36,034 bases of DNA from an uncultured Peptostreptococcaceae bacterium (GTDB lineage Bacteria; Bacillota; Clostridia; Peptostreptococcales; Anaerovoracaceae), in contig CATJIF010000167.1 of assembly GCA_949740445.1 (NCBI GenBank), positions 1-36,034 of the forward strand, written 5' to 3'. The notes beneath the pieces were generated by a model, which was given only the letters and a program-made list of their open reading frames with translations, searched no databases and was not told where the DNA came from. Position 1 is the first letter of the stretch; each line of letters opens with the position of its first letter. The position numbers were made by a program, and so were the translations under genes. Below are positions 9,808-16,954 of the stretch, one piece after another.

Positions 9808-10959
9808 CTACTGCAAAAGCGTCAGCATTTCCTCTGCCTCCGGCAGCTTCAGCTCCTCTAATATACGGCAGACATACTCTGCCACTTCTGTCCAATCCCC
9901 GTTTTCCCCCTGGTAACAGCGCTCCATGTATTCCTCTACAATCTGAGAGCACTGTGTTCTGATTTCCTTATTTTTCGTTATCTGCATCAGCTGCAGCGCG
10001 TTTCCCAGCCGCACCTCCGGATGCAAAAGCTCCAGATTTTGCAGCGCATAGATCAGCACGCATTCCAGCTTGTCCCTCGCATACAGCCCCTCCATGCCGG
10101 CATAGCCGAGCATGGTGTTCATCTCCGGCATCGTCATCTCCAGCCGCAGCCCCAAGGCGATCAGATGCCTGCGCTTGGGAACAATACCACGATGCTTCAG
10201 CGAGGATATCATTTTTTCAAATTCTCCGCTTGCATCCCACATGCTTGCCAGCTGATGCCAGCTGACGGGCTTTCCTTCCTGGCGTGCCAGCTCTAAAAGG
10301 CGCATTCCGATGAAATCCGAAAGATATTCCAAAAGCCTTTTGTGGCTGACAGCAATCCCCGACGAAACCTCTGCGATAAACTCCTGAAATTCCTGCTGCG
10401 TCTGCAGGCTCAGCAGCCGCTCCATGGCAGTCTGCGTCTCTTCCTCTGCATCGCTTTGCGCTCTTTTCTCCACCTGCGGTACCGATGCCTGTTTTTCCGG
10501 CAGGCGATACTGCGCTGCCTCACAAAACAGCTGCATCGCCATGTCATAGTCGAAGCTGCGGTCTCCACCGTATCGCTGCCGCTGCAATAGCACAAAAATA
10601 CAGGCGGCATCCTGCAGGTCTTTGGGATACAGTTGATGAAACCTGCCGCCGTAAAACAGCAGCCGATTGACCTCCGAAAGCGTCATGTCCAGCCCAAAGC
10701 CCAATTTAATCAGCGTTTCGCGACTGCGCGGCCTTCCGCCCTGCAGACACCAGCTGCGCAGCGTATTTTTGCTGATGCGGCAACGCTTTGCCAGCTGTGG
10801 ATACGACAGGCCGCTTTCCGTTACGATGCGGTTGATATATTCCTGCCAGTCGAAATACGAAGCCTCGTATTCCAAAAGAAGCTGCTGCAGGTCGCTTCCG
10901 TCTTGACAGCATCCGGCTTCTCTTTCTATGATGATCGTTTCTGTGGAGTTCCATTCCAT
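9808..10959 (-). CDS. Putative HTH regulator with internal duplication
   Basis: A 383-residue soluble protein with no close family that I recognise. Residues 49-72 (GLSYPQLAKRCRISKNTLRSW) form a helix-turn-helix of the XRE/Cro type. This is followed by a segment LGFGLDMTLSEVNRLLFYGG and a helical stretch to about 128. A second, diverged copy follows in the C-terminal half (VSWHQLASMWDASGEFEKMISSLKHRG, then LGLRLEMTMPEMNTMLGYAG). So the protein seems to hold two tandem HTH-plus-helix units. It begins three bases after the kinase stop codon, and its ribosome binding site GGGAG lies inside the kinase's last codons, so the two are coupled. A regulator or phosphorylation target of the kinase is the obvious inference, not shown. 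Confidence 0.75.
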   Translation of the reverse strand: MEWNSTETIIIEREAGCCQDGSDLQQLLLEYEASYFDWQEYINRIVTESGLSYPQLAKRCRISKNTLRSWCLQGGRPRSRETLIKLGFGLDMTLSEVNRLLFYGGRFHQLYPKDLQDAACIFVLLQRQRYGGDRSFDYDMAMQLFCEAAQYRLPEKQASVPQVEKRAQSDAEEETQTAMERLLSLQTQQEFQEFIAEVSSGIAVSHKRLLEYLSDFIGMRLLELARQEGKPVSWHQLASMWDASGEFEKMISSLKHRGIVPKRRHLIALGLRLEMTMPEMNTMLGYAGMEGLYARDKLECVLIYALQNLELLHPEVRLGNALQLMQITKNKEIRTQCSQIVEEYMERCYQGENGDWTEVAEYVCRILEELKLPEAEEMLTLLQ

Positions 10960-10962
10960 ATT

Positions 10963-12414
10963 CTACTCCCACTCGCAGATAAAACCGATCTCTTCCAGCT
11001 GATAAAAATCGTGACCGTTTTCGGGAGCGTCGTTCCACACCCAGCCCTGTCTCTCACGTTTTTCCAGCATGAGGCAGTGTTCGTTTCCGTTGGTGTTATT
11101 CGGTTCGCCGATCCCCCAGGAGGCGTATTCAAATTCTTCGCCGGTAATCCACCGGAAACCGCCGCTGCTGTTGTAATTGTCCGCTCCAAGCCAGGCGATG
11201 GTAATATCGGTTTCGTCGAGGAGCTTTACAATCAGTTCTTCTTCCTCTCTGCTGGTGATGGTTGCCAGGTGGCCGCCCTGCGCTTCGCAGTAAATCTTGG
11301 CAGCTTCCCAGGTGGATTTGCGCAGAATCACCTCGTAGCGATGGCCATCCTGCGCAGCTGCCGGTCCTGTCGACGGTTCCTGCGGGCCAGCACTGTGCCG
11401 GCCCACAAAAAACGACAGCGCCGCCGTGCATAAGAGCACGCACAGCACAGCGGCTTGCCGGCGCAAACGGCAGCAAAAAGGAAGGCGGTTTCCAGTTGCG
11501 CTCTGCTGCGCAGGATCGGGTGCTTTCGACAGCTGCTGCAGAGCTTCGAGCATTTCTTCAGCATCTGCATAGCGTTTCTGCGGCTGCCTGTGACAGGCCT
11601 TTACGACGATGGCTTGCAGCTGCGGGCTGCCACCTGCCGGAGGAGGCAGCACCTCCCCGCTCCACCGCCTGACAATCGCCTGCTCCCGCTGGCCGTACGT
11701 AGACGTTTCGTCGGTCAGCGGCAGGAAGCCATCGTTCAACAGCTGATACAAGACAATGCCCAGGCCGTAAATATCCGACCACGACCCCCATGCCTCGCCC
11801 TTTCCGATTTCCGGCGCCATGTAGGCTGTCGTCCCTGTTACTGTCGCCGGAAAGCTGCCAAAGCGCAGCGTTCTCGATGCGCTGAAATCCCCCAGCTTCC
11901 AGATATTTTTATCGCTTTTGTAGATGTTTGCCGGCTTGATATCCCGGTGCAAAATTCCCTGCTGATGGGCACAGGAAAGCGCCCGGCACAGATCCTCGGC
12001 CAGCCTTACGATCTGCGCATCCCGCTGGGCCGCCATCTCCTGCTGCCAGGGCAGTTCTTCTTCGCGCATCATGGTTTCGAGGCAACGCAAATATTCCATG
12101 CGCATGCAGACATCGTAACCACCCTCCCCGTCGCTGAGCACCATATCGTCGTTCAGCGACACGATCCACGGGCAGTCGGACAGCTTCTCCATGCAGCGGA
12201 TTTCCGCAAGCGCCTCAGACAGGCGCTGCTCTACGTCGCTGTCGTCGCGCAGCGGCAGTTCCACCACTTTCATCGCGCTGTAAAGCGGCTGCCCCTGTCG
12301 GTCTCTGCGCAAGAGGAATACGCTGCTGTTCGCTCCGGAAAAGAGCCTGTGCGAAAGGTACCAGCCGCCCCACAGCGGCTGGTGTTCCCGCAGCCGCTGT
12401 TCCAGCCGGTTCAT
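10963..12414 (-). CDS. Membrane Ser/Thr protein kinase with extracellular C-type lectin domain
   Basis: A 483-residue receptor-like kinase. The cytoplasmic kinase domain (about 16-295) has the ATP-site lysine K49 (AMKVVEL), catalytic HRDIKPAN (156-163, base D158), the metal-binding D176 in DFS (replacing DFG), MAPE (199-202) and SDIYGLG. A single membrane helix spans about 320-338. The outside part, 357-483, is a C-type lectin-like domain: GGHLATI, EPN (437-439) and WND (460-462), which in the family bind calcium and sugar, and FICEWE at the end. C376 and C480 can form the core disulfide; C447 appears to lack its usual partner. It starts five bases after metF with AGGAG overlapping the metF end. 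Most bacterial receptor kinases carry PASTA repeats instead. The ligand is unknown. Confidence 0.9.
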   Translation of the reverse strand: MNRLEQRLREHQPLWGGWYLSHRLFSGANSSVFLLRRDRQGQPLYSAMKVVELPLRDDSDVEQRLSEALAEIRCMEKLSDCPWIVSLNDDMVLSDGEGGYDVCMRMEYLRCLETMMREEELPWQQEMAAQRDAQIVRLAEDLCRALSCAHQQGILHRDIKPANIYKSDKNIWKLGDFSASRTLRFGSFPATVTGTTAYMAPEIGKGEAWGSWSDIYGLGIVLYQLLNDGFLPLTDETSTYGQREQAIVRRWSGEVLPPPAGGSPQLQAIVVKACHRQPQKRYADAEEMLEALQQLSKAPDPAQQSATGNRLPFCCRLRRQAAVLCVLLCTAALSFFVGRHSAGPQEPSTGPAAAQDGHRYEVILRKSTWEAAKIYCEAQGGHLATITSREEEELIVKLLDETDITIAWLGADNYNSSGGFRWITGEEFEYASWGIGEPNNTNGNEHCLMLEKRERQGWVWNDAPENGHDFYQLEEIGFICEWE

Positions 12415-12419
12415 GCCCG

Positions 12420-13301
12420 CTACTCCTGCAGCCGCCGGATGCTTTGGATGTTGTCGATAATCCTCCGCGCCGTATCCGCTTTGTTCATGGTATAGAGATG
12501 GATGCCGCGGATGCCCCAGGTCATCAGGTCGATGATCTGCTCCGTGGCATAGGCCTCGCCGGCCTCCTTCAATGCTTCTGGATTATCGCCGTAGCGGTCC
12601 AGCATGCGCTTCAGCTTTTTCGTCAGCTTGCATCCGGAAAGCTTCGTCATGCGCAAAATCTGGTTTTTATTCAGCACGGGCATAATGCCGGCAGAAACAG
12701 GAACGTCAATCCCCGCGATTTCTACCTTTTCCATAAAATCGAAAAATTCCTCGTTATCGAAAAACAGCTGGCTGACGAGAAAGTCCACGCCGCTGTCCAC
12801 CTTTGTTTTCAAATATTTAATGTCCGTTTTTAAATTGGGACTGTCCAGGTGTCCCTCGGGATAGCAGGCAGCACCGATGCAGAAACTTCCGTCTGCGCGC
12901 AGCTCCCTCACCAGATCGCAAGCGTGATCGTATTCCAGCGGACTGGGAAATGCAAAGTCCGGGTCTTCGGGGATATCGCCCCGCAGCGCCATGACATTTT
13001 CGATGCCGCGCTCCTTCATTCGCGCTATGTTGGCGGCGGTCTGCTCCTTTGTGGCGGAAATGCAGGTCAGATGAGCCATGCTTTCGATGCCGTAATCCTT
13101 TTTAATCTTTTCTGCAATTTCCACGGTTCTGTCCTTTGCCTTCCCACCAGCACCATACGTAACGCTGATAAAATCCGGTGCAACCCCTTTCAGATTCTCC
13201 AGCGTTTCGAATACGGTTTCGATGGGCGATGTATATTTGGGAGGAAAGACCTCCAGAGAAATTACGGTTTTTTTCTGTTTGTAAATGTCTTTGATTTTCA
13301 T
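12420..13301 (-). CDS. metF: 5,10-methylenetetrahydrofolate reductase
   Basis: Flavoenzyme reducing methylene-THF to 5-methyl-THF, the methyl donor for MetH, which lies about 4.3 kb downstream on the same strand. At 293 residues it is a complete MTHFR barrel: LEVFPPK near the N-terminus (catalytic Glu region), SVTYGAGG, LTCISAT, ALRGDIP, VDFLVSQLFFDN and GIMPVLN. The ATG at 13301 gives the usual distance to the FPPK motif. The AAAGGA before it is 15 bases away, with a small palindrome TCTGTACAGA between that may shorten the effective spacing. A GTG at 13325 is an alternative start but has no good ribosome binding site. It lies 55 bp after truA in the same direction. Confidence 0.93.
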   Translation of the reverse strand: MKIKDIYKQKKTVISLEVFPPKYTSPIETVFETLENLKGVAPDFISVTYGAGGKAKDRTVEIAEKIKKDYGIESMAHLTCISATKEQTAANIARMKERGIENVMALRGDIPEDPDFAFPSPLEYDHACDLVRELRADGSFCIGAACYPEGHLDSPNLKTDIKYLKTKVDSGVDFLVSQLFFDNEEFFDFMEKVEIAGIDVPVSAGIMPVLNKNQILRMTKLSGCKLTKKLKRMLDRYGDNPEALKEAGEAYATEQIIDLMTWGIRGIHLYTMNKADTARRIIDNIQSIRRLQE

Positions 13302-13356
13302 ACTGTCTGTACAGATTCCTTTCACTTGTCCAAAGCATCTGCTGCTTCGTTATTTT

Positions 13357-14157
13357 TTATTCCCGGAAAGCGGCCAACTCCGCTTCGTCGTAGAATACCT
13401 TCGCAAGGTACAATCCCTGCGGCGGCGCGGTGTGCCCCGAAAGCGCTCTCTGTTTGCCCTCGATGGCGCAGGCTACCGACCCGGGCTCCCTTCGCCCCAG
13501 CCCCACCTCTATCAGCGTGCCGGTAATGATGCGCACCATATTATAAAGAAACCCGTCTCCAGCGATGGAAAGCGTCAGCCAATCGCCGCTGCGCTCCACA
13601 CAAAGCTCGTACACCGTGCGCACGGTATCCTCTCCCACCTGGCTTCCGGCAGCCATAAAGCAGCGAAAATCGTGGGTTCCCACGATATGGCCCGCAGCCT
13701 TGTTCATCGCCGCCTCATCCAGCGGCGGCTCTATCTGATAACAGGCATTGCGCAAAAATAAATCCGGCTGTGCAGCGTTGCGGATGCGATAAAGATACCG
13801 CTTGCCGCGGCTGCTGAACCGGGCGTGAAACTCCGCTCCGACCTCCCGCGCCTGCAGAATTTGCACATCGCTCACCGTTCCCGGCCTGTGGCATCCGGCT
13901 AAAAGCAGATGGTTTGCCGCCAGCGGAATTCTCTCAACGGGAATGCCGAAATCGGCGCAAAACGAAGCGTGCTGGTCCAGCGCGTGCACGCCGGCATCGG
14001 TACGGCTGGTTCCGTTTACGGTAATGGTCTGGCCGCACAGCTGCGATAACACCCGCTCGATTTCTCCCTGCACGGTCCTGCGGTCCGGCTGGCGCTGCCA
14101 TCCGGAAAAGTTTGTTCCATCATATGCGATTGTCAGCAGTACATTCCGCATGCTCAT
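13357..14157 (-). CDS. truA: tRNA pseudouridine synthase A
   Basis: Converts uridines 38-40 in the tRNA anticodon arm to pseudouridine. The 266-residue protein is full length, with LTIAYDGTNFSGWQRQP near the N-terminus and the catalytic aspartate D54 in GTSRTDAGVHALDQ. Later family motifs are FSSRGKRYLYRI and FLYNMVRII. AGGAG lies 7 bases before the ATG at 14157; another ATG two codons later is possible. It is the first gene of the minus-strand series and follows a good promoter. The metF, kinase, HTH and later genes probably ride on this transcript. Confidence 0.95.
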   Translation of the reverse strand: MSMRNVLLTIAYDGTNFSGWQRQPDRRTVQGEIERVLSQLCGQTITVNGTSRTDAGVHALDQHASFCADFGIPVERIPLAANHLLLAGCHRPGTVSDVQILQAREVGAEFHARFSSRGKRYLYRIRNAAQPDLFLRNACYQIEPPLDEAAMNKAAGHIVGTHDFRCFMAAGSQVGEDTVRTVYELCVERSGDWLTLSIAGDGFLYNMVRIITGTLIEVGLGRREPGSVACAIEGKQRALSGHTAPPQGLYLAKVFYDEAELAAFRE

Positions 14158-14193
14158 CTCTTCTCTCCTTTGGCGCTGCCGGCCTTACGCCTT

Positions 14194-14222
14194 ATTATAC
14201 ACAATTCGACGCTATTTCTCAA
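14194..14222 (-). promoter_or_regulatory. Sigma-A promoter upstream of truA
   Basis: Minus-strand TTGAGA, 17-bp spacer, TATAAT: a near-consensus vegetative promoter, predicting a start near 14187 and a leader of about 30 nt before truA. It likely drives truA-metF-kinase-HTH. Confidence 0.75.
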
Positions 14223-14283
14223 TTTAAAACGTCACCTTTTTCCTTCTTTTCTCGTATACTGATTCTGGAAAGGAGGGGTGAGT

Positions 14284-14385
14284 ATGCCTTTCATTATTCC
14301 GTTTATCGTCGGTTATGTAACAAGCTGCGCCGTTCAGAGCAACCGGCCCAGCTGCTGCTGTTATCCCTGCAGGCGGCCGAGGTAA
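14284..14385 (+). CDS. Small cysteine-rich hydrophobic peptide ORF (33 aa)
   Basis: The ATG is preceded by AAAGGAGGGGTGAGT, one of the strongest ribosome binding sites in the window. The product begins with a hydrophobic segment, MPFIIPFIVGYVTSCAV, and ends in a polar, basic tail with four cysteines close together (SCCCYPCRRPR). A TATACT box lies at 14255-14260, but no clear -35. The ORF is followed 36 bp later by a perfect 13-bp terminator, so the unit looks like a stand-alone short transcript between divergently transcribed truA and yitT. I know no homologue. It could be a small membrane peptide, a leader peptide, or the remnant of a longer gene. Translation is suggested by the RBS only. 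Confidence 0.45.
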   Translation: MPFIIPFIVGYVTSCAVQSNRPSCCCYPCRRPR

Positions 14386-14421
14386 GCCCTTTGCGTTTTC
14401 CGAAATTGTCTGACTATAAAT

Positions 14422-14470
14422 ACAGGAAGCTGCATATATACCTATGTGCAGCTTCCTGTTTCTTTATTTA
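14422..14470 (+). terminator. Strong rho-independent terminator
   Basis: Perfect 13-bp stem (14422-14434 with 14447-14459, core CAGGAAGCTGCA), 12-nt loop, then TTCTTTATTT. It ends the short transcript carrying the cysteine-rich ORF and insulates the downstream yitT-family gene. Confidence 0.85.
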
Positions 14471-14524
14471 TGCGCAGATAATTTCTTTTACACAGCGGTT
14501 GCTTTTTTATGCGAAATCAGGTAG

Positions 14525-14533
14525 TGTTATTGT
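14525..14533 (+). promoter_or_regulatory. Possible extended -10 promoter of the YitT-family gene
   Basis: TG-T-TATTGT resembles an extended -10 element 44 bp before the gene start; no good -35 at 17 bp. An alternative is TTGCTT (14499-14504), 17 bp, TAGTGT. Neither is strong. Confidence 0.3.
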
Positions 14534-14576
14534 ATCAAAGCACTATTTTTATTGATGTGAAAGGACTTGCTTTTCT

Positions 14577-15455
14577 ATGACGACTACAAAAAAAACGCAC
14601 CCGACTGCGCCCGGCGATATTCTCCGGCTGGCCTATATCACTGCAGCCTCTGTTATCATAGCTCTGAATTTCAACACCTTTGTTTCTGCCGGAGGGCTGG
14701 TGCCCGGAGGTTTCAGCGGGCTGACCTTTCTAATTCAGCGCAGCGCCGCCCAATTCTGGAACCTGCAGCTGCCCTTTTCGCTCATTAACGTAACGCTGAA
14801 CGCCATCCCCGCCGTCATCAGCTTTAAGTTTATTGGAAAACGCTTTACGATCTATTCCTGCATCGTTATCTTTCTTACCAGCGTTTTAACCGATGCCATT
14901 CCTTCTATGCCCGTTACGGAGGATATTCTCCTCATCTGTATTTTCGGCGGCCTGATCAACGGCTTTGCCGTAAGCCTCTGCCTGATGGGGCGCGCCACCA
15001 GCGGCGGCACGGATTTTATCGCCGTTGCCCTGTCGGAACGGCTGAACATCGACGCCTGGAATTACATCCTCATGGGAAATGCCGTTATGCTTGTGGTGGC
15101 TGGCTTGCTGTTCGGCTGGGACAAAGCGCTGTACTCGATCATTTTCCAGTTTACATCCACGCAGATCGTCCAGATGCTAAATCTCCGCTATAAGCGCACT
15201 ACGGTCTTTATCGTTTCTGACCATGCAGAGGAAATCTACGAGCAGATTAAAGGGCCGGTTCACCACGGCGCTACTATGTTCTGCGGCCAGGGGCTTTACA
15301 ACGGCCAGCCGAAGAAAATGATTTACTCTGTTATTGCCGGCGATCAGGTAAAGGAGGTAACAAAGCGGACGCATCAGGTCGATCCCAAGGCGTTTATCAA
15401 CATCATCCGCACCGATCAGGTGGTTGGCCGCTTCTACCGCGAGCCTAACGACTGA
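14577..15455 (+). CDS. YitT family membrane protein (DUF161/DUF2179)
   Basis: Polytopic membrane protein of 292 residues. The N-terminal two thirds holds five to six hydrophobic segments with the family pattern NTFVSAGGLVPGGFSGL and ATSGGTDFIA, followed by a soluble C-terminal DUF2179 domain (about 205-285) ending VDPKAFINIIRTDQVVGRFY. The family is common in Firmicutes with several paralogues per genome; no transport substrate is firmly known. The ATG at 14577 has AAAGGA 11 bases upstream. It is isolated by a terminator upstream and converges on the TIR gene (39 bp between stops) with no clear terminator in between. Confidence 0.9.
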   Translation: MTTTKKTHPTAPGDILRLAYITAASVIIALNFNTFVSAGGLVPGGFSGLTFLIQRSAAQFWNLQLPFSLINVTLNAIPAVISFKFIGKRFTIYSCIVIFLTSVLTDAIPSMPVTEDILLICIFGGLINGFAVSLCLMGRATSGGTDFIAVALSERLNIDAWNYILMGNAVMLVVAGLLFGWDKALYSIIFQFTSTQIVQMLNLRYKRTTVFIVSDHAEEIYEQIKGPVHHGATMFCGQGLYNGQPKKMIYSVIAGDQVKEVTKRTHQVDPKAFINIIRTDQVVGRFYREPND

Positions 15456-15494
15456 TCGCTTCTCCGCCGGTCCTGCGCTGCGCCGCCCAGCACT

Positions 15495-16772
15495 TTAGAA
15501 TACCAGTACATCGGACGGCTCTCCGCAAATTGCAAGGAGCCGTTCCATTTTTTTGCACTTGCCGGTCCAGTCGTAGCTGGTTCCGATGCACATTCCCTCC
15601 CCGCTTGAGAACTCCATATATTCACACGTTCGGAAATAACTCGGCATATCGGCCCTGCGGTTTTCCGGAAGCTCGTAATTGATGGTCGAAGCGCAGTTCA
15701 TGCCGCGCTGCTGCGGCAGGCCGGCAATCTGCTCCGGATGGCGTTTTAAAACCTCCCGAAAGACCCGGTACATCATGCCGGACTGATTGTCTGTATAGGT
15801 TGCCCCGTATAGCGTATAGGTAATGTCGCCGGTAACGGATTTCTGTCGCCGCAGGGGTTTCGTTTCCGCTTTGCCTTCCGATGTTTCCTCTCCCCGCTTT
15901 CCCTCATCCGGCGTTTTGTCTCCGCCGGATGATGTTTCGTGCGTTGGTACTTCTTCTACCGGCGTCTTGCCATCTGATGAAACGGCTCTGCCAATTTGCC
16001 GCACCACGCCGGACTGCTCGAAGCGGATGCCCATATCCGCCGTTAGGGGAATGTCGTTGCCATTTAGATTTTGGCTGTCGAACCAGTTTTTCATCAGCTC
16101 TGCAATGTAGGGGAAAAACAGCGTCATTCCCTCTGCATACGTGTCGTCGATGTCCTGCATCAGGTCATCGGCGCTGCACCGGGTGTATCTTAAACGGCTC
16201 TTTACCGCATCGTCCATCGTATCAATCCATTCGCTCAGCCCATCGTACAGCAATTTTCGTTCCATTGCGTTTTTACCGGCAAATTCCCCGCCCATAACCC
16301 TTTTCATCTGGGCAAAGCTCTCCGCATACAGCGATTGCATTCCCTCGTCGGCAGGAATATCGTTGTCTGCAGGGACGCTTTCCAATGCCAGAGAATCAAT
16401 GGAAAGCTCCACGCCAAAATGTCGGCGGGTAACGCGCGTAGAGCGCATGGTTAAAAGCTCCAAAAGCGCCGCATAACTGTACATATAATGCACGCTTTTA
16501 AAACAGATCGTCAGCCGGCAGTTGCTGTTGGACAGCGTTCTAGACATCAGCCTCGTCCAGTCGTTATCGCTTCCGTGGCGGGCAAAATCCAGATCAATGT
16601 AGATATTATATCCCTGGCGCATCCATTGCAGCACCAAAGGATATACCCTGCTGCGGTCCTGATGAGAATAGCTGATGAACGCATAGCCCTGGTCCCTTTG
16701 ACATTCGTAAGTACAAAGTTCTGCTGTCATTTCCTCGACCGTCATATCCTTTATTTCTTTCAGACCCTCCAT
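15495..16772 (-). CDS. TIR-domain protein with unrecognised C-terminal domain
   Basis: A 425-residue soluble protein. A TIR domain spans about 28-125: YAFISYSHQD (30-39), the strand GYNIYIDLDF, and a helix YSYAALLELL in which E105 sits where TIR NADases carry the catalytic glutamate. Residues about 265-315 are a Ser/Thr/Glu/Lys-rich linker. The final 105 residues (from SVTGDITYTLYG) form a separate compact-looking domain with conserved-looking QSGMMYRVF and GMCIGTSYD that I cannot name. TIR domains in bacteria often cleave NAD+ or make cyclic ADP-ribose isomers in anti-phage systems. The start at 16772 is chosen because GAGAGG/GGGAG precede it and the predicted promoter lies too close to the longer ATG at 16811. 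It is divergent from the RyR gene. Confidence 0.8.
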   Translation of the reverse strand: MEGLKEIKDMTVEEMTAELCTYECQRDQGYAFISYSHQDRSRVYPLVLQWMRQGYNIYIDLDFARHGSDNDWTRLMSRTLSNSNCRLTICFKSVHYMYSYAALLELLTMRSTRVTRRHFGVELSIDSLALESVPADNDIPADEGMQSLYAESFAQMKRVMGGEFAGKNAMERKLLYDGLSEWIDTMDDAVKSRLRYTRCSADDLMQDIDDTYAEGMTLFFPYIAELMKNWFDSQNLNGNDIPLTADMGIRFEQSGVVRQIGRAVSSDGKTPVEEVPTHETSSGGDKTPDEGKRGEETSEGKAETKPLRRQKSVTGDITYTLYGATYTDNQSGMMYRVFREVLKRHPEQIAGLPQQRGMNCASTINYELPENRRADMPSYFRTCEYMEFSSGEGMCIGTSYDWTGKCKKMERLLAICGEPSDVLVF

Positions 16773-16823
16773 CCTCTCGCCTCTCCCTTCTGCAGCTGCT
16801 GTTATCGCCATTTTCTGTTCTTT

Positions 16824-16851
16824 AGTATACCATATTTCCGCATGTGCGCAA
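16824..16851 (-). promoter_or_regulatory. Extended -10 promoter of the TIR gene
   Basis: Minus-strand TTGCGC, 16-bp spacer, TATACT preceded by TGG (extended -10). The predicted start near 16817 makes the ATG at 16811 nearly leaderless and supports translation from 16772. Confidence 0.6.
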
Positions 16852-16871
16852 AGCGGAATTGCGCCTGCAAA

Positions 16872-16900
16872 TTGCAGTCATCAAACCCATATGGTATAAT
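16872..16900 (+). promoter_or_regulatory. Extended -10 promoter of the RyR-domain gene
   Basis: TTGCAG, 17-bp spacer, TATAAT preceded by TGG. It lies 20 bp from the divergent TIR promoter, so one regulator bound here could control both genes. Confidence 0.7.
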
Positions 16901-16954
16901 AGCCGCAAGGTTATTTCACCATGACGCCAGACCCTCAAAAAGGAGGTTATCTTT

